NCBI GenBank assembly: GCA_046757645.1
Contig: JBHHYS010000081.1
Coordinates: forward strand, 1 to 10,636
Direction of reading: 5' to 3'
Source of the DNA: JBHHYS01 sp046757645
GTDB lineage: Bacteria; Acidobacteriota; Terriglobia; Acidiferrales; 2-02-FULL-67-57
DNA: 10,636 nt
This document shows positions 1-7,400 of the stretch, in pieces. Numbering within the stretch: the first letter of the stretch is position 1; each line of letters begins with the position of its first letter. Made by a program: the position numbers and the translations under genes. The notes under the pieces were generated by a model. That model did not search any database and had not been told where the DNA came from. It worked only from the letters and a program-made list of their open reading frames with translations.

Positions 1-1
1 G

Positions 2-1117
2 CTGAATCACGTCCTCAAAGGTCTGCACGATGCGCCCGGTCAAGGTGGTGATGCGACCGAAGACGTTGACCACCCCGCGGTGAATGCCATCGTCCATCTG
101 GAAGGTCAAGTTTTTCTTCTGGAGGGCGATAGTGACGGGCACCAGAATGGTTTCGGCGGTGATGCGCAGGAAGTCGGTGCGGAATTCGAACGGCAACAGG
201 TTGAAGCTGATGCGGGTGGTGACCAACTCCTCCAGGTCCTTGAACTTGACCGGCGGCGGCCGCATCACGGAGGAGTAGATCTCCATACGGTCGAACGCGT
301 CACTGGTGGGTCCTCCCATGTCCCGGTAGGTGGTGGGCAGGTGGGTGCCGTCGGTCCGCTGAAAGCGTTGTGTCTTGGAGGCCAGGCCCAACTCCTCCAG
401 ACGACTCAAGCCGGCGCCGGGGACGTGGAGCAGGGCGTCCTTTTCCGAAGGGTCCATCGTCATGCGGTATTCCCCGGACAAGGTGGGGTCGATGAATTCC
501 AGAATTATATCTTGTCCCACCCCTTCCAGGTAGCGGTAGCGCCAGCGCTCAAACGGATAGGTAGCCGTGCTTCCGCCGCCTTCCTCCTCGGGTCGGAAGT
601 AGGTGCCGCCGCTGGGGCGCGACTCGATTTCGTCCGGCGGCCCCCAGGTAATGTAAATTCGGCCCCGGTCGGTTTTCCAGCCGGGCTTCCCGGAGCCAAA
701 ACGCTCGTTGACGTAGGCGATGCGGCGGTAATGCTCTTCCCGGTACTCGTTCTCGATGGTGTCGGGGGTGGGGTCGCGCCGCAGCCAGAACTGCTCGACG
801 AACTGCTCCCGCTCCTCTTCCGTGTTCAGCCGCTTGAAAACCTTCCGCTCTTCCGGGGTGATGATGTAGACGACGTCTTCCTGCAGCCACTTCTTGTAAT
901 GGCTTTCCAGCTCTTTGCGCAGCGCCTTTTCCCGGCGCTCCCGCTCCTTCTTGCTCAGCTCCCGCCGGGGCAGACCTTCGCCGAGGGGGCGCTGCTTCTT
1001 CCGGTTTTCATCCTCTTGCTGGCGGGGCGCGGCCCCGGCAGACCCACTGCCTGCCAGCAGCAAACCCCCGGTGAGCAAGAGGGAAAGGAAGGACGGGAAG
1101 CCTTTTCTCAGCTCCAT
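2..1117 (-). CDS. GWxTD domain-containing secreted protein, C-terminus beyond window
   Basis: This minus-strand gene reads open from ATG at 1117 to the left edge (372 codons, no stop), so only the N-terminal part is present. The protein begins with a positively charged start and a hydrophobic run (about residues 10-23). A small-residue Ala/Gly/Ser stretch follows at 22-30, typical of a Sec signal peptide; there is no lipobox cysteine. A charged, probably helical Lys/Glu segment spans about 34-70. The diagnostic motif GWKTD is at residues 146-150, followed by RIYITWGPPDEI, and upstream lies QFWLRRDPTPDT. These are hallmarks of the GWxTD family, common in Acidobacteriota and of unknown biochemical function. 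The start is supported by a purine-rich site (GGGGGAG) just upstream and a well-placed promoter. It is divergent from an ABC exporter operon; a functional link is only inference. The large plus-strand reading frames over this stretch are shadows. Confidence 0.93.
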   Translation of the reverse strand, partial: MELRKGFPSFLSLLLTGGLLLAGSGSAGAAPRQQEDENRKKQRPLGEGLPRRELSKKERERREKALRKELESHYKKWLQEDVVYIITPEERKVFKRLNTEEEREQFVEQFWLRRDPTPDTIENEYREEHYRRIAYVNERFGSGKPGWKTDRGRIYITWGPPDEIESRPSGGTYFRPEEEGGGSTATYPFERWRYRYLEGVGQDIILEFIDPTLSGEYRMTMDPSEKDALLHVPGAGLSRLEELGLASKTQRFQRTDGTHLPTTYRDMGGPTSDAFDRMEIYSSVMRPPPVKFKDLEELVTTRISFNLLPFEFRTDFLRITAETILVPVTIALQKKNLTFQMDDGIHRGVVNVFGRITTLTGRIVQTFEDVIQ

Positions 1118-1149
1118 GCGCTCCCCCAGCCGGGATTCTACCGGCGTCC

Positions 1150-1179
1150 ATTCTAGGGTTGCGGGCGTGCCGGCGTCAA
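1150..1179 (-). promoter_or_regulatory. sigma70-type promoter of the GWxTD gene
   Basis: On the minus strand a -35 box TTGACG (1179-1174) is followed by an 18-nt spacer and a -10 box TAGAAT (1155-1150). Each matches five of six bases of the consensus. Transcription would start near 1143, giving a leader of about 25 nt before the ATG at 1117. Position, orientation and box quality agree well; activity is inferred. Confidence 0.65.
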
Positions 1180-1195
1180 CCCGAATCGTTCGGGT
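1179..1195. promoter_or_regulatory. 17-bp palindrome abutting the GWxTD promoter, possible operator
   Basis: ACCCGAATCGTTCGGGT is a perfect inverted repeat: 7-bp arms around a 3-nt centre. It shares one base with the -35 box of the GWxTD promoter. This is a usual place for a repressor or activator dimer to bind. No regulator gene is present in the window, so the binding protein is unknown. Confidence 0.4.
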
Positions 1196-1335
1196 CGGCG
1201 GGCTGGGGCCCAGCGGTGTTTCCCCAAAACAGGTTGGCGCCGGCCCCTTTTTCTGGATACAGGGCAGCGAGTGGAAGGTTCCGGGTTCTTTATCTTTAAG
1301 GCGGTGGGGCGCGCCGCCGGGCGCGAAGGCGCGGA

Positions 1336-1364
1336 TTGCCTTGAGCGAGTTTCTCGGTTAAGAT
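1336..1364 (+). promoter_or_regulatory. candidate promoter for adaptor-ATPase operon
   Basis: TTGCCT and TAAGAT are separated by 17 nt. Each matches four of six consensus bases, and the location upstream of the adaptor gene is right. This is a weak match in a GC-rich context and a second weak candidate lies about 40 nt downstream, so the assignment is tentative. Confidence 0.3.
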
Positions 1365-1498
1365 CAGAGGTTCGGTTGCCGGCAGGTGGTGTGGACTGTC
1401 ATAAGCCGAGGGGGCTCGAAGGAGGGTCGAACGCGTAGGCCTCTCTTTTCCGCGAACTTTTTCCCCCTGAGTACGTAACTAAAGATAGGAAGGAGTCT

Positions 1499-2914
1499 GT
1501 GGCACCAATGGCTATGAAGCGTTCGCGAGGTTCCGCCCGGGTGACCGCCCTGATTGTGGTCGGGGTCTTGGTGGTGCTGGTGGTAGGCACCGTGCTCTGG
1601 AAGGGGCGCCGGGGGCGCGAGGTGGCGGTGCAGGCCGGCAAGGTGGTGCGCCAGGATCTGAAAGCGGTGGTCACCGCCTCGGGGGAGGTTCGCCCCCGGA
1701 ACTACGTCAACATCAACTCCCAGTCCTTCGGCAAGATCGTGGAAATCCGGGTGGAGGAAGGCGACCGGGTGCGGAAGGGCCAGGTGTTGCTGCGGCTGGA
1801 GGCGGTGCAGCCGGCGGCCAGCGTGGAGGGGCAGCGCGCTCTGGTGAGGTCCGGGGAGGCGGCGGTGGAGGCCGCGGAAGCCAGCCTGAGGACCGCGCAG
1901 GCGGAGTTGCAGCGCAACCGCGCCGACTTCAACCGCGCCCTGCTGAACTGGGAGCGGGCGCAGGGATTGTACGTGGACCAGTTGATTTCTGAGCAGGAGT
2001 ACGACACCCGCAAGGCGGAGTTCGAAAGTGCCAAGGCGGCGGTGGAGTTGGCGCAGGCCCGCGTCTCGCAGGCGGAGGCCGAACTCGACCGGGCGCACTC
2101 GAACCTGCAGCAGGCCCGGGCGCAGCTCACCCGCCTCGCCGACGTGTTGCAGAAAACCATCTACACCTCCCCGATTGACGGCGTGGTCACCAACCTCCCC
2201 GTGCACGTGGGCGAGCAGATGGTGCCGGGCATCCAGAACGCCCCGGGCAGCTTTCTGATGACGGTGGCGGATATGTCGGAAGTGACCGCGGAGGTCAAGG
2301 TGGACGAAACCGACATCGTCAATGTGCGCCTGGGCCAGCCGGCCGAAGTCACCGTGGACGCCTACCCCAACCGCACCTTCCATGGGAAGGTGACCGAGAT
2401 CGGCACCACCGCTCTGGTGCGCTCCACCGGGCGCAGCACGGCCGAATTGCAGACCGGCACCCAGGAGGCCAAGGACTTCAAGGTGGTGGTCACCCTCTCC
2501 GACCCGCCGACGATTGTTCGCCCCGGGCTTTCCACCACAGCCCGAATCACCACCGCCACCCGGGAAAAAGTTTTGAGCGTGCCCATCCAGGCGCTCACCC
2601 TGCGGCGTCGGGGGGACATCGAAGCGGCCGAACGCACCGCCCGCGGGGAGAAGACGGCGGAGGCGGCTTCGGTCGCGGCCAATCCGGAGAAGGAGAAGGA
2701 CAAGGAGGAGCTGCAGGGTGTGTTCGTGATCGAGGAGGGCCAGGCGCATTTCCGCGAGGTGAAGAGCGGGATCACCGGGGTCACCGACATCGAAATCACC
2801 GACGGCTTGAAGGAAGGCGAGCAGATCGTAACCGGCAGCTACAAGGTTCTGCGGGAGCTGCGCCACCTGGCGCGGGTGCGAGTGGAGAAGCCCGGCGAAG
2901 AGAAAGAGGACTAA
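1499..2914 (+). CDS. MacA/HlyD-family periplasmic adaptor subunit of ABC exporter
   Basis: This is a membrane-fusion adaptor that would link inner-membrane ABC permeases to an outer-membrane channel. A short basic N-terminus precedes one transmembrane anchor (about residues 15-34). The first lipoyl-type half is at about 70-102 (GKIVEIRVEEGDRVRKGQVLLRLE). A long Ala/Glu/Gln-rich coiled-coil hairpin spans about 103-216. The second lipoyl half is at about 217-258 (IYTSPIDGVV), a beta-barrel at about 259-355, and a membrane-proximal domain runs to the end (GLKEGEQIVTGSYKVLRELR). A charged Ala/Glu/Lys insert at about 369-404 sits between strands of the last domain. The length, 471 aa, is slightly longer than typical MacA. 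The start is uncertain. GTG 1499 lies very close to the AGGAAGGAG site (1487-1495), while ATG 1508 has a 12-nt gap. It lies 6 nt ahead of the ATPase gene, so they are cotranscribed. It resembles MacA more than RND adaptors because of that neighbour. Confidence 0.93.
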   Translation: MAPMAMKRSRGSARVTALIVVGVLVVLVVGTVLWKGRRGREVAVQAGKVVRQDLKAVVTASGEVRPRNYVNINSQSFGKIVEIRVEEGDRVRKGQVLLRLEAVQPAASVEGQRALVRSGEAAVEAAEASLRTAQAELQRNRADFNRALLNWERAQGLYVDQLISEQEYDTRKAEFESAKAAVELAQARVSQAEAELDRAHSNLQQARAQLTRLADVLQKTIYTSPIDGVVTNLPVHVGEQMVPGIQNAPGSFLMTVADMSEVTAEVKVDETDIVNVRLGQPAEVTVDAYPNRTFHGKVTEIGTTALVRSTGRSTAELQTGTQEAKDFKVVVTLSDPPTIVRPGLSTTARITTATREKVLSVPIQALTLRRRGDIEAAERTARGEKTAEAASVAANPEKEKDKEELQGVFVIEEGQAHFREVKSGITGVTDIEITDGLKEGEQIVTGSYKVLRELRHLARVRVEKPGEEKED

Positions 2915-2920
2915 CCCGGC

Positions 2921-3622
2921 ATGGCTCCTGGCAATCACCTCCTGATCAAGACGGAGAATCTCTGGAAAACCTATCAGATGGGGGAAGCCGCCGCCGTGAA
3001 GGCTTTGCGGGGGGTGAGCCTGAAAGTCCCCCGCAACCAGTACGTGGCCATCATGGGCCCCTCGGGCTCAGGCAAGTCCACCCTGATGAACTTGCTGGGG
3101 TGCCTGGACACCCCCAGCGAGGGGCAGTACTGGTTGAACGGGCAGTTGGTGAGCGAGCTGGACGACGACCAGTTGGCCTTCATCCGCAACAAAGAGGTGG
3201 GCTTCGTCTTTCAGACCTTCAACCTGCTGCCCCGGGCCACCGCTCTGCACAACGTGGAGTTGCCCCTTATCTATAACGGCACTCCGGTCGGGGAGCGCCG
3301 GGAGCGGGCGGCGGCGGCCCTGGCCGCGGTGGACATGGTGGAGCGCAGCAACCACCGCCCCAACGAGCTCTCTGGCGGCGAACGCCAGCGGGTGGCCATC
3401 GCGCGGGCCTTGGTCAACAATCCCTCGCTGATTCTGGCCGATGAGCCCACCGGCAACTTGGATACCCAGACCTCGGCGGAAATCATGGCGGTGTTTGACC
3501 GCCTGGTCGACCAGGGCAACACCATCATCCTGGTCACCCACGAGCGCGACATCGCCGCCCACGCCCAGCGCAGCATCCACCTCCGCGACGGCCAAATCGA
3601 ATCCGACCAGCGCACCCGCTAG
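2921..3622 (+). CDS. ABC transporter ATP-binding protein, MacB/LolD type
   Basis: This is the cytoplasmic ATPase of a MacB/LolD-type exporter, present as a free subunit and not fused to its permease as in classical MacB. All nucleotide-binding motifs are intact. Walker A is GPSGSGKST (residues 46-54), the Q-loop glutamine is 98 (FVFQTFNLLP), and the signature is LSGGERQ (150-156). Walker B is ILADEP with D174 and catalytic E175, the D-loop follows (TGNLD), and the switch histidine is 207 (VTHE). The sequence GFVFQTFNLLPRATALHNVELPL is typical of the MacB/LolD/FtsE branch. Its length, 233 aa, is usual. The GAGGA at 2906-2910, inside the end of the adaptor gene, can serve as ribosome site. No permease gene follows directly. 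The likely partners are the two permeases starting at 8397, beyond an antisense protease gene. Family is certain; substrate is unknown. Confidence 0.96.
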   Translation: MAPGNHLLIKTENLWKTYQMGEAAAVKALRGVSLKVPRNQYVAIMGPSGSGKSTLMNLLGCLDTPSEGQYWLNGQLVSELDDDQLAFIRNKEVGFVFQTFNLLPRATALHNVELPLIYNGTPVGERRERAAAALAAVDMVERSNHRPNELSGGERQRVAIARALVNNPSLILADEPTGNLDTQTSAEIMAVFDRLVDQGNTIILVTHERDIAAHAQRSIHLRDGQIESDQRTR

Positions 3623-4015
3623 CCTTCCGGGCGGCGCACCGAGCGTTGCGATAGCCGACCGGAGAGGCGGAGGTTCCCCGGTCGCCGGTGTCCTTCGACC
3701 CTTCGACTTCGCTCCCCTCGGCGTTGCTCGGGGCAAGCAAGCTCAGGGCGGGCCACCGGGCGCAGCGGGAAAAGCGATTACGCCGCCGAGCCCCCAGCCT
3801 GCCCCGAGCGTAGCCGAGGGGCGGCTTTCGGCGGGGGCACCTGCCGGGGGGAGGCCAGGGAAATTCCGCTGTGTTTTTGCCCCCTCTCCTCAAATCAGGA
3901 TACGACCAGGGATGCCCTATCGGTGGGCGAGGCGAGTGAGTGGCTACTGGAGGGAGGAGCGGATACGTAGAAGGCTCCCGCCGCCGGCAGGCATTGGCGG
4001 GGCCTCGGCCGGCTA
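3623..4015. other. convergent intergenic region with repeats, no gene
   Basis: This 393-nt gap lies between the 3' ends of the ATPase gene and the oppositely oriented protease gene. I find no credible coding region: frames that cross it are continuations of shadow frames. It contains an 8-bp tandem direct repeat (CCTTCGAC at 3692-3699 and 3700-3707) and a long inverted repeat (3714-3821). A 6-bp stem (GACCGG 3657-3662 with CCGGTC 3678-3683) lies 34 nt after the ATPase stop and could weakly terminate. No classical hairpin plus T-run terminator is visible for either gene. Confidence 0.6.
3714..3821. repeat. imperfect long inverted repeat with 22-nt arms
   Basis: The left arm (3714-3735) and the reverse complement of the right arm (3800-3821) agree at 19 of 22 positions. 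The three differences are in the central triplet. The arms are CCCCTCGGC-n3-GCTCGGGGCA and TGCCCCGAGC-n3-GCCGAGGGG, separated by 64 nt. The left arm is preceded by the tandem CCTTCGAC repeat and a CTTCGACTTCGCTC stretch. That kind of text resembles dispersed intergenic repeats in several high-GC genomes, which is my recollection and has not been searched. Transcribed, it could fold as a long stem and shield both convergent 3' ends. Confidence 0.55.
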
Positions 4016-7000
4016 TTAGGGCGTCAGGTTGAAGTTGACTGTGGTGGTGCCGCCCTCGCTGACCGTCCGTCTCTTCTTGTTCCGGGTTTGGAAACCCGGC
4101 ATGGAGGCGCGCAGTTTGTAGGTCTTGGCGATGACCAGCAGGCTGTAGCTGCCGTCGGCCGCCGTGGTGGTGGAGAACTTCACCACCCCCCTCTTGACCG
4201 CCTCGACCAGGGCCCCCGCCAGCGGGTTGCCACTCGCATCCTGCACCGTCCCCACGAAGAAGCTGTGGCGCCGCAGCTTGAAACGGGTCTTGCCCTGCGT
4301 CTGGTTCGCGGCAACGGACTGCGCCACCCTGGTTTTGTCGAAAAAGCCCGGTTTGGAGGCCACCAGGTCATAAGTCCCCGCGGCCACCGAGAGCAGATAC
4401 TTTCCATCCGACCCGCTGGTGGTGGAGAACATCAGCACCCCGCCCTGAAAGGCGCTCACGGTGGCGTCGGCGACGGCTAAGAGATTCTTGTCACGGACTT
4501 TCCCCTTAAAGGCACTGGTCAGGGGGGCGTTGATGGTGAAGGTCAGGGGGCTGGAGGTACCGCCGCCGGGGGCGGGGTTGAAGACGGTAACCGTGGCGCT
4601 GCCGGCGCTGGCGATGTCGCTGGCGGAGATGGGGGCGGTCAACTGGGTGTTGCTGAGGAAGGTGGTGGGCCGGTCGGCGCCGTTCCAGCGCACCCCCGAG
4701 CCAGCGACAAAGCCGGAGCCGGTCACCGTCAGGGTGAAGCCGGGGTCGCCGGCGAAGGCGCTGGAGGGGGAGAGAGAAGTCAGGGTGGGCGCGGGGTTGG
4801 TTCCGGTGTTGATGGTGAAGGTCAGCGGGGCTGATTGCCCGCCACCGGGGGTGGGATTGAATACCGTCACGTTCGCCGTGCCGGGGCTGAGGATGTCGCT
4901 GGCGGAGACGGTGGCGGTCACCTGGTTGCTGTTCACGAAGCTGGTGGGGCGGTTCGAGCCCTTCCAACGCACCACCGAGCTGGAGACGAAGCCGGAGCCC
5001 ATCAGGGTCAAGGTGAAGTCGGGCCCGCCCGCCAGGGCGCTGGCAGGCAAGAGGGAAGTCAGGGTGGGCGCGGGGTTGTTGACCGGGAGTTGCCAGAGGA
5101 GGGCGGTGTTATCGCTCAGGTTCGGAGTGTTGAAGCTAAACTGGTTGGCCACCGTAGAGGCCACCTGGACGCCCACCGTCGCCGAAGCCCCTTGGTCGTG
5201 GGCCGTGCAGGCACCCCCGACCAGGGTATCGGCATAATTGAAGAGAATGTCGCTGCTGCCCTCAAAGAAGACCACCTGGAATTTCACTGTGAGCTGGCCC
5301 GTGCCTGCGCCGCTGCAGTCGAACGTCTTGACGTTCCGCCACTCCACCACCAGCTCCCGGTTGGGGGCGCTTCCGGTCGCCTCCCAGAAAACGTTTTTCG
5401 CCTTGCCCAATACCGGGAACAGGTCGTCCCAGAAGGGCGCTACCACGGTGTCCATCAGTGAAGTGGACAGGGGTTGATTGGGATTGTCAAAGGGAGGCAG
5501 CCCGATAAAATTAATGTTCCCGTTGGCGCTGACAAAAAGGTCGGTGAAGCTCTCGCCCCCAAAGAGGATGGGAAACGGCGAGAGAATGCGGGCTGAGGAG
5601 TCGTCGCCGAAGTTGAGATTCGTTCCGGTGATATTTCTGTAGTTGAACGCGGGGGTGGACGGGGCGTTGTAGCTCCGGAGCACCTTCGCGGTCACCACGT
5701 CGCCGCCGGGGAAGGTGAGCGTATGGGTGCCCAAAGTTGGCGGGGTCCACTGGCCCGAGTAGATGCCGTCGCCCGCGGCTTGGTCCGGGCCCAGCCCGGC
5801 GTCGAGCAGGGTGATGGTTTGTCCGCCCGGATTCACGCTCACCTGGACGTTGCCGTTCGGCAGGGCACAATTGATGTGCAGGGCGGCCAGAGTCACCGGC
5901 GTTCCCAGTGGGGGGGCGATGATGTCGTTGATGGGTCGGAGGCGAGAGAGGAGGGTCGAGTTCACACAGGTCATGGCCCCGTGGGCGTTGAGCCGCTTCC
6001 CGGTGACGGTGCGATCGGCCATCGAGGCGACAGTGTCGCCCCCCGCCAAGATCAGGTTCTTGATGGCCTTCCAGTCGCGGGCGGGGTTTTCGGCCTTCAG
6101 CAACGCGGCCACCCCGGTCACATGGGGGGTGGCCATCGAAGTTCCACTCAGAAGGCCGTAGTTGCTGTTTCGAGTCGTGCTCAGGATTGCATTGCCGGGG
6201 GCGCCCAGGTGAACACTCCGTCGGCCAAAGTTGGAGAAGAAGGTCCGGGAATCGAGTTGGGTGGTCGCCGCCACCGCAATCACGTTGGGCAGAAAGAAGC
6301 TGGAGGGATAATGGGGAGTCTCGTCGGTGTCGTCGCCATCGTTGCCCGCGGCCGCAATGAAGAGAATGCCCCGTTGTCGGTGGGCGTCGATGGCGTCGCG
6401 CAGGGCCTGGGAGAAGCCGGGGCCGCCCCAACTATTGTTGGTGGCGACGATGTTCACCCCCCGGTCTTTCATCATCGCCAGATAGTTCAGGCATTCGATG
6501 GCATCCGAGGTGGGGCCACCCCCTTGGGCGCTCAGGAACTTGCAGGCCATGAGCTTGACCGTCCAGTTGACCCCCGTCACCCCCAAGCCGTTGTTTCCCA
6601 CCGCTCCGATGGTGCCCGCCACGTGGCTGCCGTGGTTGTTGTCGTCCATGGGGTTGGAGTCGTCGTTGACCGCATCGATACCGAAGCAGTCGTCGATGAA
6701 GCCGTTGCCGTCGTCGTCGCTGCCGTTGTTGTTGCAATCGGCCTGGTTGCGGAACATGTTGGCCGCCAGGTCCTCGTGGTTGAAGTCAATGCCGGTGTCG
6801 ATGACCGCCACCACCACGTTGGTGCTCCCGGTGGAGAGGTCCCAGGCTTCCGGGGCATCGATATCCGCATCCGCGGTGCCACCCGCCTGCGCGGTGTTGT
6901 GCAAGCCCCACATCTCGTTGAAGCGGGGATCATTGGGGGTTACATCCGCGTGGAGCATATAGTTGGGCTCCGCGTAGAGGACCTCGGGGTGCTGCTGGTA

Positions 7001-7369
7001 TCGGGCGATCGCCTCTTCGACCTCCATCCCCGCGGGGAGGCGGACGAGTTGAAGGTTTTTCACCACGGCAAAGGTTTTTACCACCTCCGCCTTCACCGCC
7101 GCATGGGAGATGCCCATCCAGGATGGGGGGATGCCGGGTCGGAATTTCACCAACAGTTCATTCGGGACAAATTTTGGCGATTGGCGGGCTTCGGGAGGGA
7201 TTTGCGCCTGTCTCGGCCCCCCACCGCCGGGGTCGGGGGGAGCGGAACCGACACTGGAGGCGGAGAGGATTGCCAGCCCGGCAACCGCCAGCCAGCCGCG
7301 GGCGTAGGTCAGAAGTTTTCCTCGGGAGCCGCTCGGGAAAGCCGCAGACCGCGAAGTTTGGGCCAACAT
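4016..7369 (-). CDS. secreted S8 family (subtilisin-like) serine protease, multidomain
   Basis: This is a subtilase of 1117 aa. The N-terminus is basic, then a hydrophobic core (about residues 26-38) and a likely signal-peptidase site near GSA (41-43). A fervidolysin/I9-like propeptide follows at about 66-138 (VPNELLVKFRPG ... HPEVLYAEPNY). The catalytic domain covers about 150-465. It has Asp191 (VIDTG), His246 (HGSHVAGT), oxyanion Asn343 (AAAGND) and Ser411 (GTSMATPHV), so it should be active. An Asn/Asp-rich, probably calcium-binding loop at 211-245 is flanked by Cys212 and Cys228. Residues about 570-765 look like a nidogen-type sandwich (SFTDLFVSANGNINF, VVAPFWDDL). Two IPT/TIG repeats (766-854, 859-947) and two carboxypeptidase-regulatory-like repeats (about 953-1032, 1036-1115) end the protein. 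GGAGGT lies 9 nt before ATG 7369, and the gene ends with tandem stops TAA TAG. It probably acts outside the cell or on its surface; substrate unknown. It is antisense to the flanking exporter genes. Confidence 0.96.
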   Translation of the reverse strand: MLAQTSRSAAFPSGSRGKLLTYARGWLAVAGLAILSASSVGSAPPDPGGGGPRQAQIPPEARQSPKFVPNELLVKFRPGIPPSWMGISHAAVKAEVVKTFAVVKNLQLVRLPAGMEVEEAIARYQQHPEVLYAEPNYMLHADVTPNDPRFNEMWGLHNTAQAGGTADADIDAPEAWDLSTGSTNVVVAVIDTGIDFNHEDLAANMFRNQADCNNNGSDDDGNGFIDDCFGIDAVNDDSNPMDDNNHGSHVAGTIGAVGNNGLGVTGVNWTVKLMACKFLSAQGGGPTSDAIECLNYLAMMKDRGVNIVATNNSWGGPGFSQALRDAIDAHRQRGILFIAAAGNDGDDTDETPHYPSSFFLPNVIAVAATTQLDSRTFFSNFGRRSVHLGAPGNAILSTTRNSNYGLLSGTSMATPHVTGVAALLKAENPARDWKAIKNLILAGGDTVASMADRTVTGKRLNAHGAMTCVNSTLLSRLRPINDIIAPPLGTPVTLAALHINCALPNGNVQVSVNPGGQTITLLDAGLGPDQAAGDGIYSGQWTPPTLGTHTLTFPGGDVVTAKVLRSYNAPSTPAFNYRNITGTNLNFGDDSSARILSPFPILFGGESFTDLFVSANGNINFIGLPPFDNPNQPLSTSLMDTVVAPFWDDLFPVLGKAKNVFWEATGSAPNRELVVEWRNVKTFDCSGAGTGQLTVKFQVVFFEGSSDILFNYADTLVGGACTAHDQGASATVGVQVASTVANQFSFNTPNLSDNTALLWQLPVNNPAPTLTSLLPASALAGGPDFTLTLMGSGFVSSSVVRWKGSNRPTSFVNSNQVTATVSASDILSPGTANVTVFNPTPGGGQSAPLTFTINTGTNPAPTLTSLSPSSAFAGDPGFTLTVTGSGFVAGSGVRWNGADRPTTFLSNTQLTAPISASDIASAGSATVTVFNPAPGGGTSSPLTFTINAPLTSAFKGKVRDKNLLAVADATVSAFQGGVLMFSTTSGSDGKYLLSVAAGTYDLVASKPGFFDKTRVAQSVAANQTQGKTRFKLRRHSFFVGTVQDASGNPLAGALVEAVKRGVVKFSTTTAADGSYSLLVIAKTYKLRASMPGFQTRNKKRRTVSEGGTTTVNFNLTP
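4529..5074 (-). repeat. tandem IPT/TIG domain repeat inside the protease gene
   Basis: Two copies of an 89-residue unit (protein residues 766-854 and 859-947) align without gaps, with 61 of 89 residues identical by my count. Both open with PAPTLTSL and close with PLTFTIN. A four-residue linker (TGTN) separates them. At DNA level a 24-nt stretch is identical at 4776-4799 and 5055-5078. The similarity points to an intragenic duplication in an immunoglobulin-like stalk. Confidence 0.85.
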
Positions 7370-7378
7370 AAGCGCGCG

Positions 7379-7390
7379 ACCTCCACCTCC
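7379..7390 (-). promoter_or_regulatory. strong, duplicated Shine-Dalgarno of the protease gene
   Basis: Read on the minus strand, GGAGGT occurs twice back to back (7390-7385 and 7384-7379). The proximal copy lies 9 nt before ATG 7369. This fixes the start codon and suggests efficient translation. Confidence 0.7.
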
Positions 7391-7400
7391 CTCCGATTTG

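Larger units (their letters stand above)
1118..1498. other. divergent intergenic region between GWxTD gene and adaptor gene
   Basis: This 381-nt gap has no credible gene. Its left part holds the GWxTD promoter and palindrome. For the rightward adaptor gene I see only weak promoter candidates. One is TTGCCT (1336-1341), 17 nt, TAAGAT (1359-1364). The other is TTGCCG (1376-1381), 18 nt, CATAAG (1400-1405). Either would leave a leader of roughly 85-130 nt. The segment 1200-1330 is GC-rich and shows nothing I can name. Confidence 0.6.

Noticed and set aside
80..1156. Plus-strand open frame of 358 codons over the left end
   Set aside because: It is antisense to the GWxTD gene, whose motif and signal peptide are clear. 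The plus-strand product is low-complexity and resembles no family I know.
1478..1486. TAAAGA as -10 box directly before the adaptor start
   Set aside because: No fitting -35 box lies upstream, and transcription would begin inside the ribosome site.
1364..2938. Minus-strand open frame of 524 codons
   Set aside because: It is an antisense shadow of the adaptor gene in high-GC DNA: His/Leu/Arg-rich with no recognisable domain.
3691..3821. Possible insertion sequence or CRISPR remnant
   Set aside because: There is no transposase, no target duplication that I can see, and no regularly spaced repeats. Only one inverted pair and one tandem 8-mer are present.
3441..4019. Plus-strand open frame running from the ATPase gene through the convergent gap
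   Set aside because: It begins inside the ATPase gene in another frame and its downstream part translates repeat DNA; no domain is visible.
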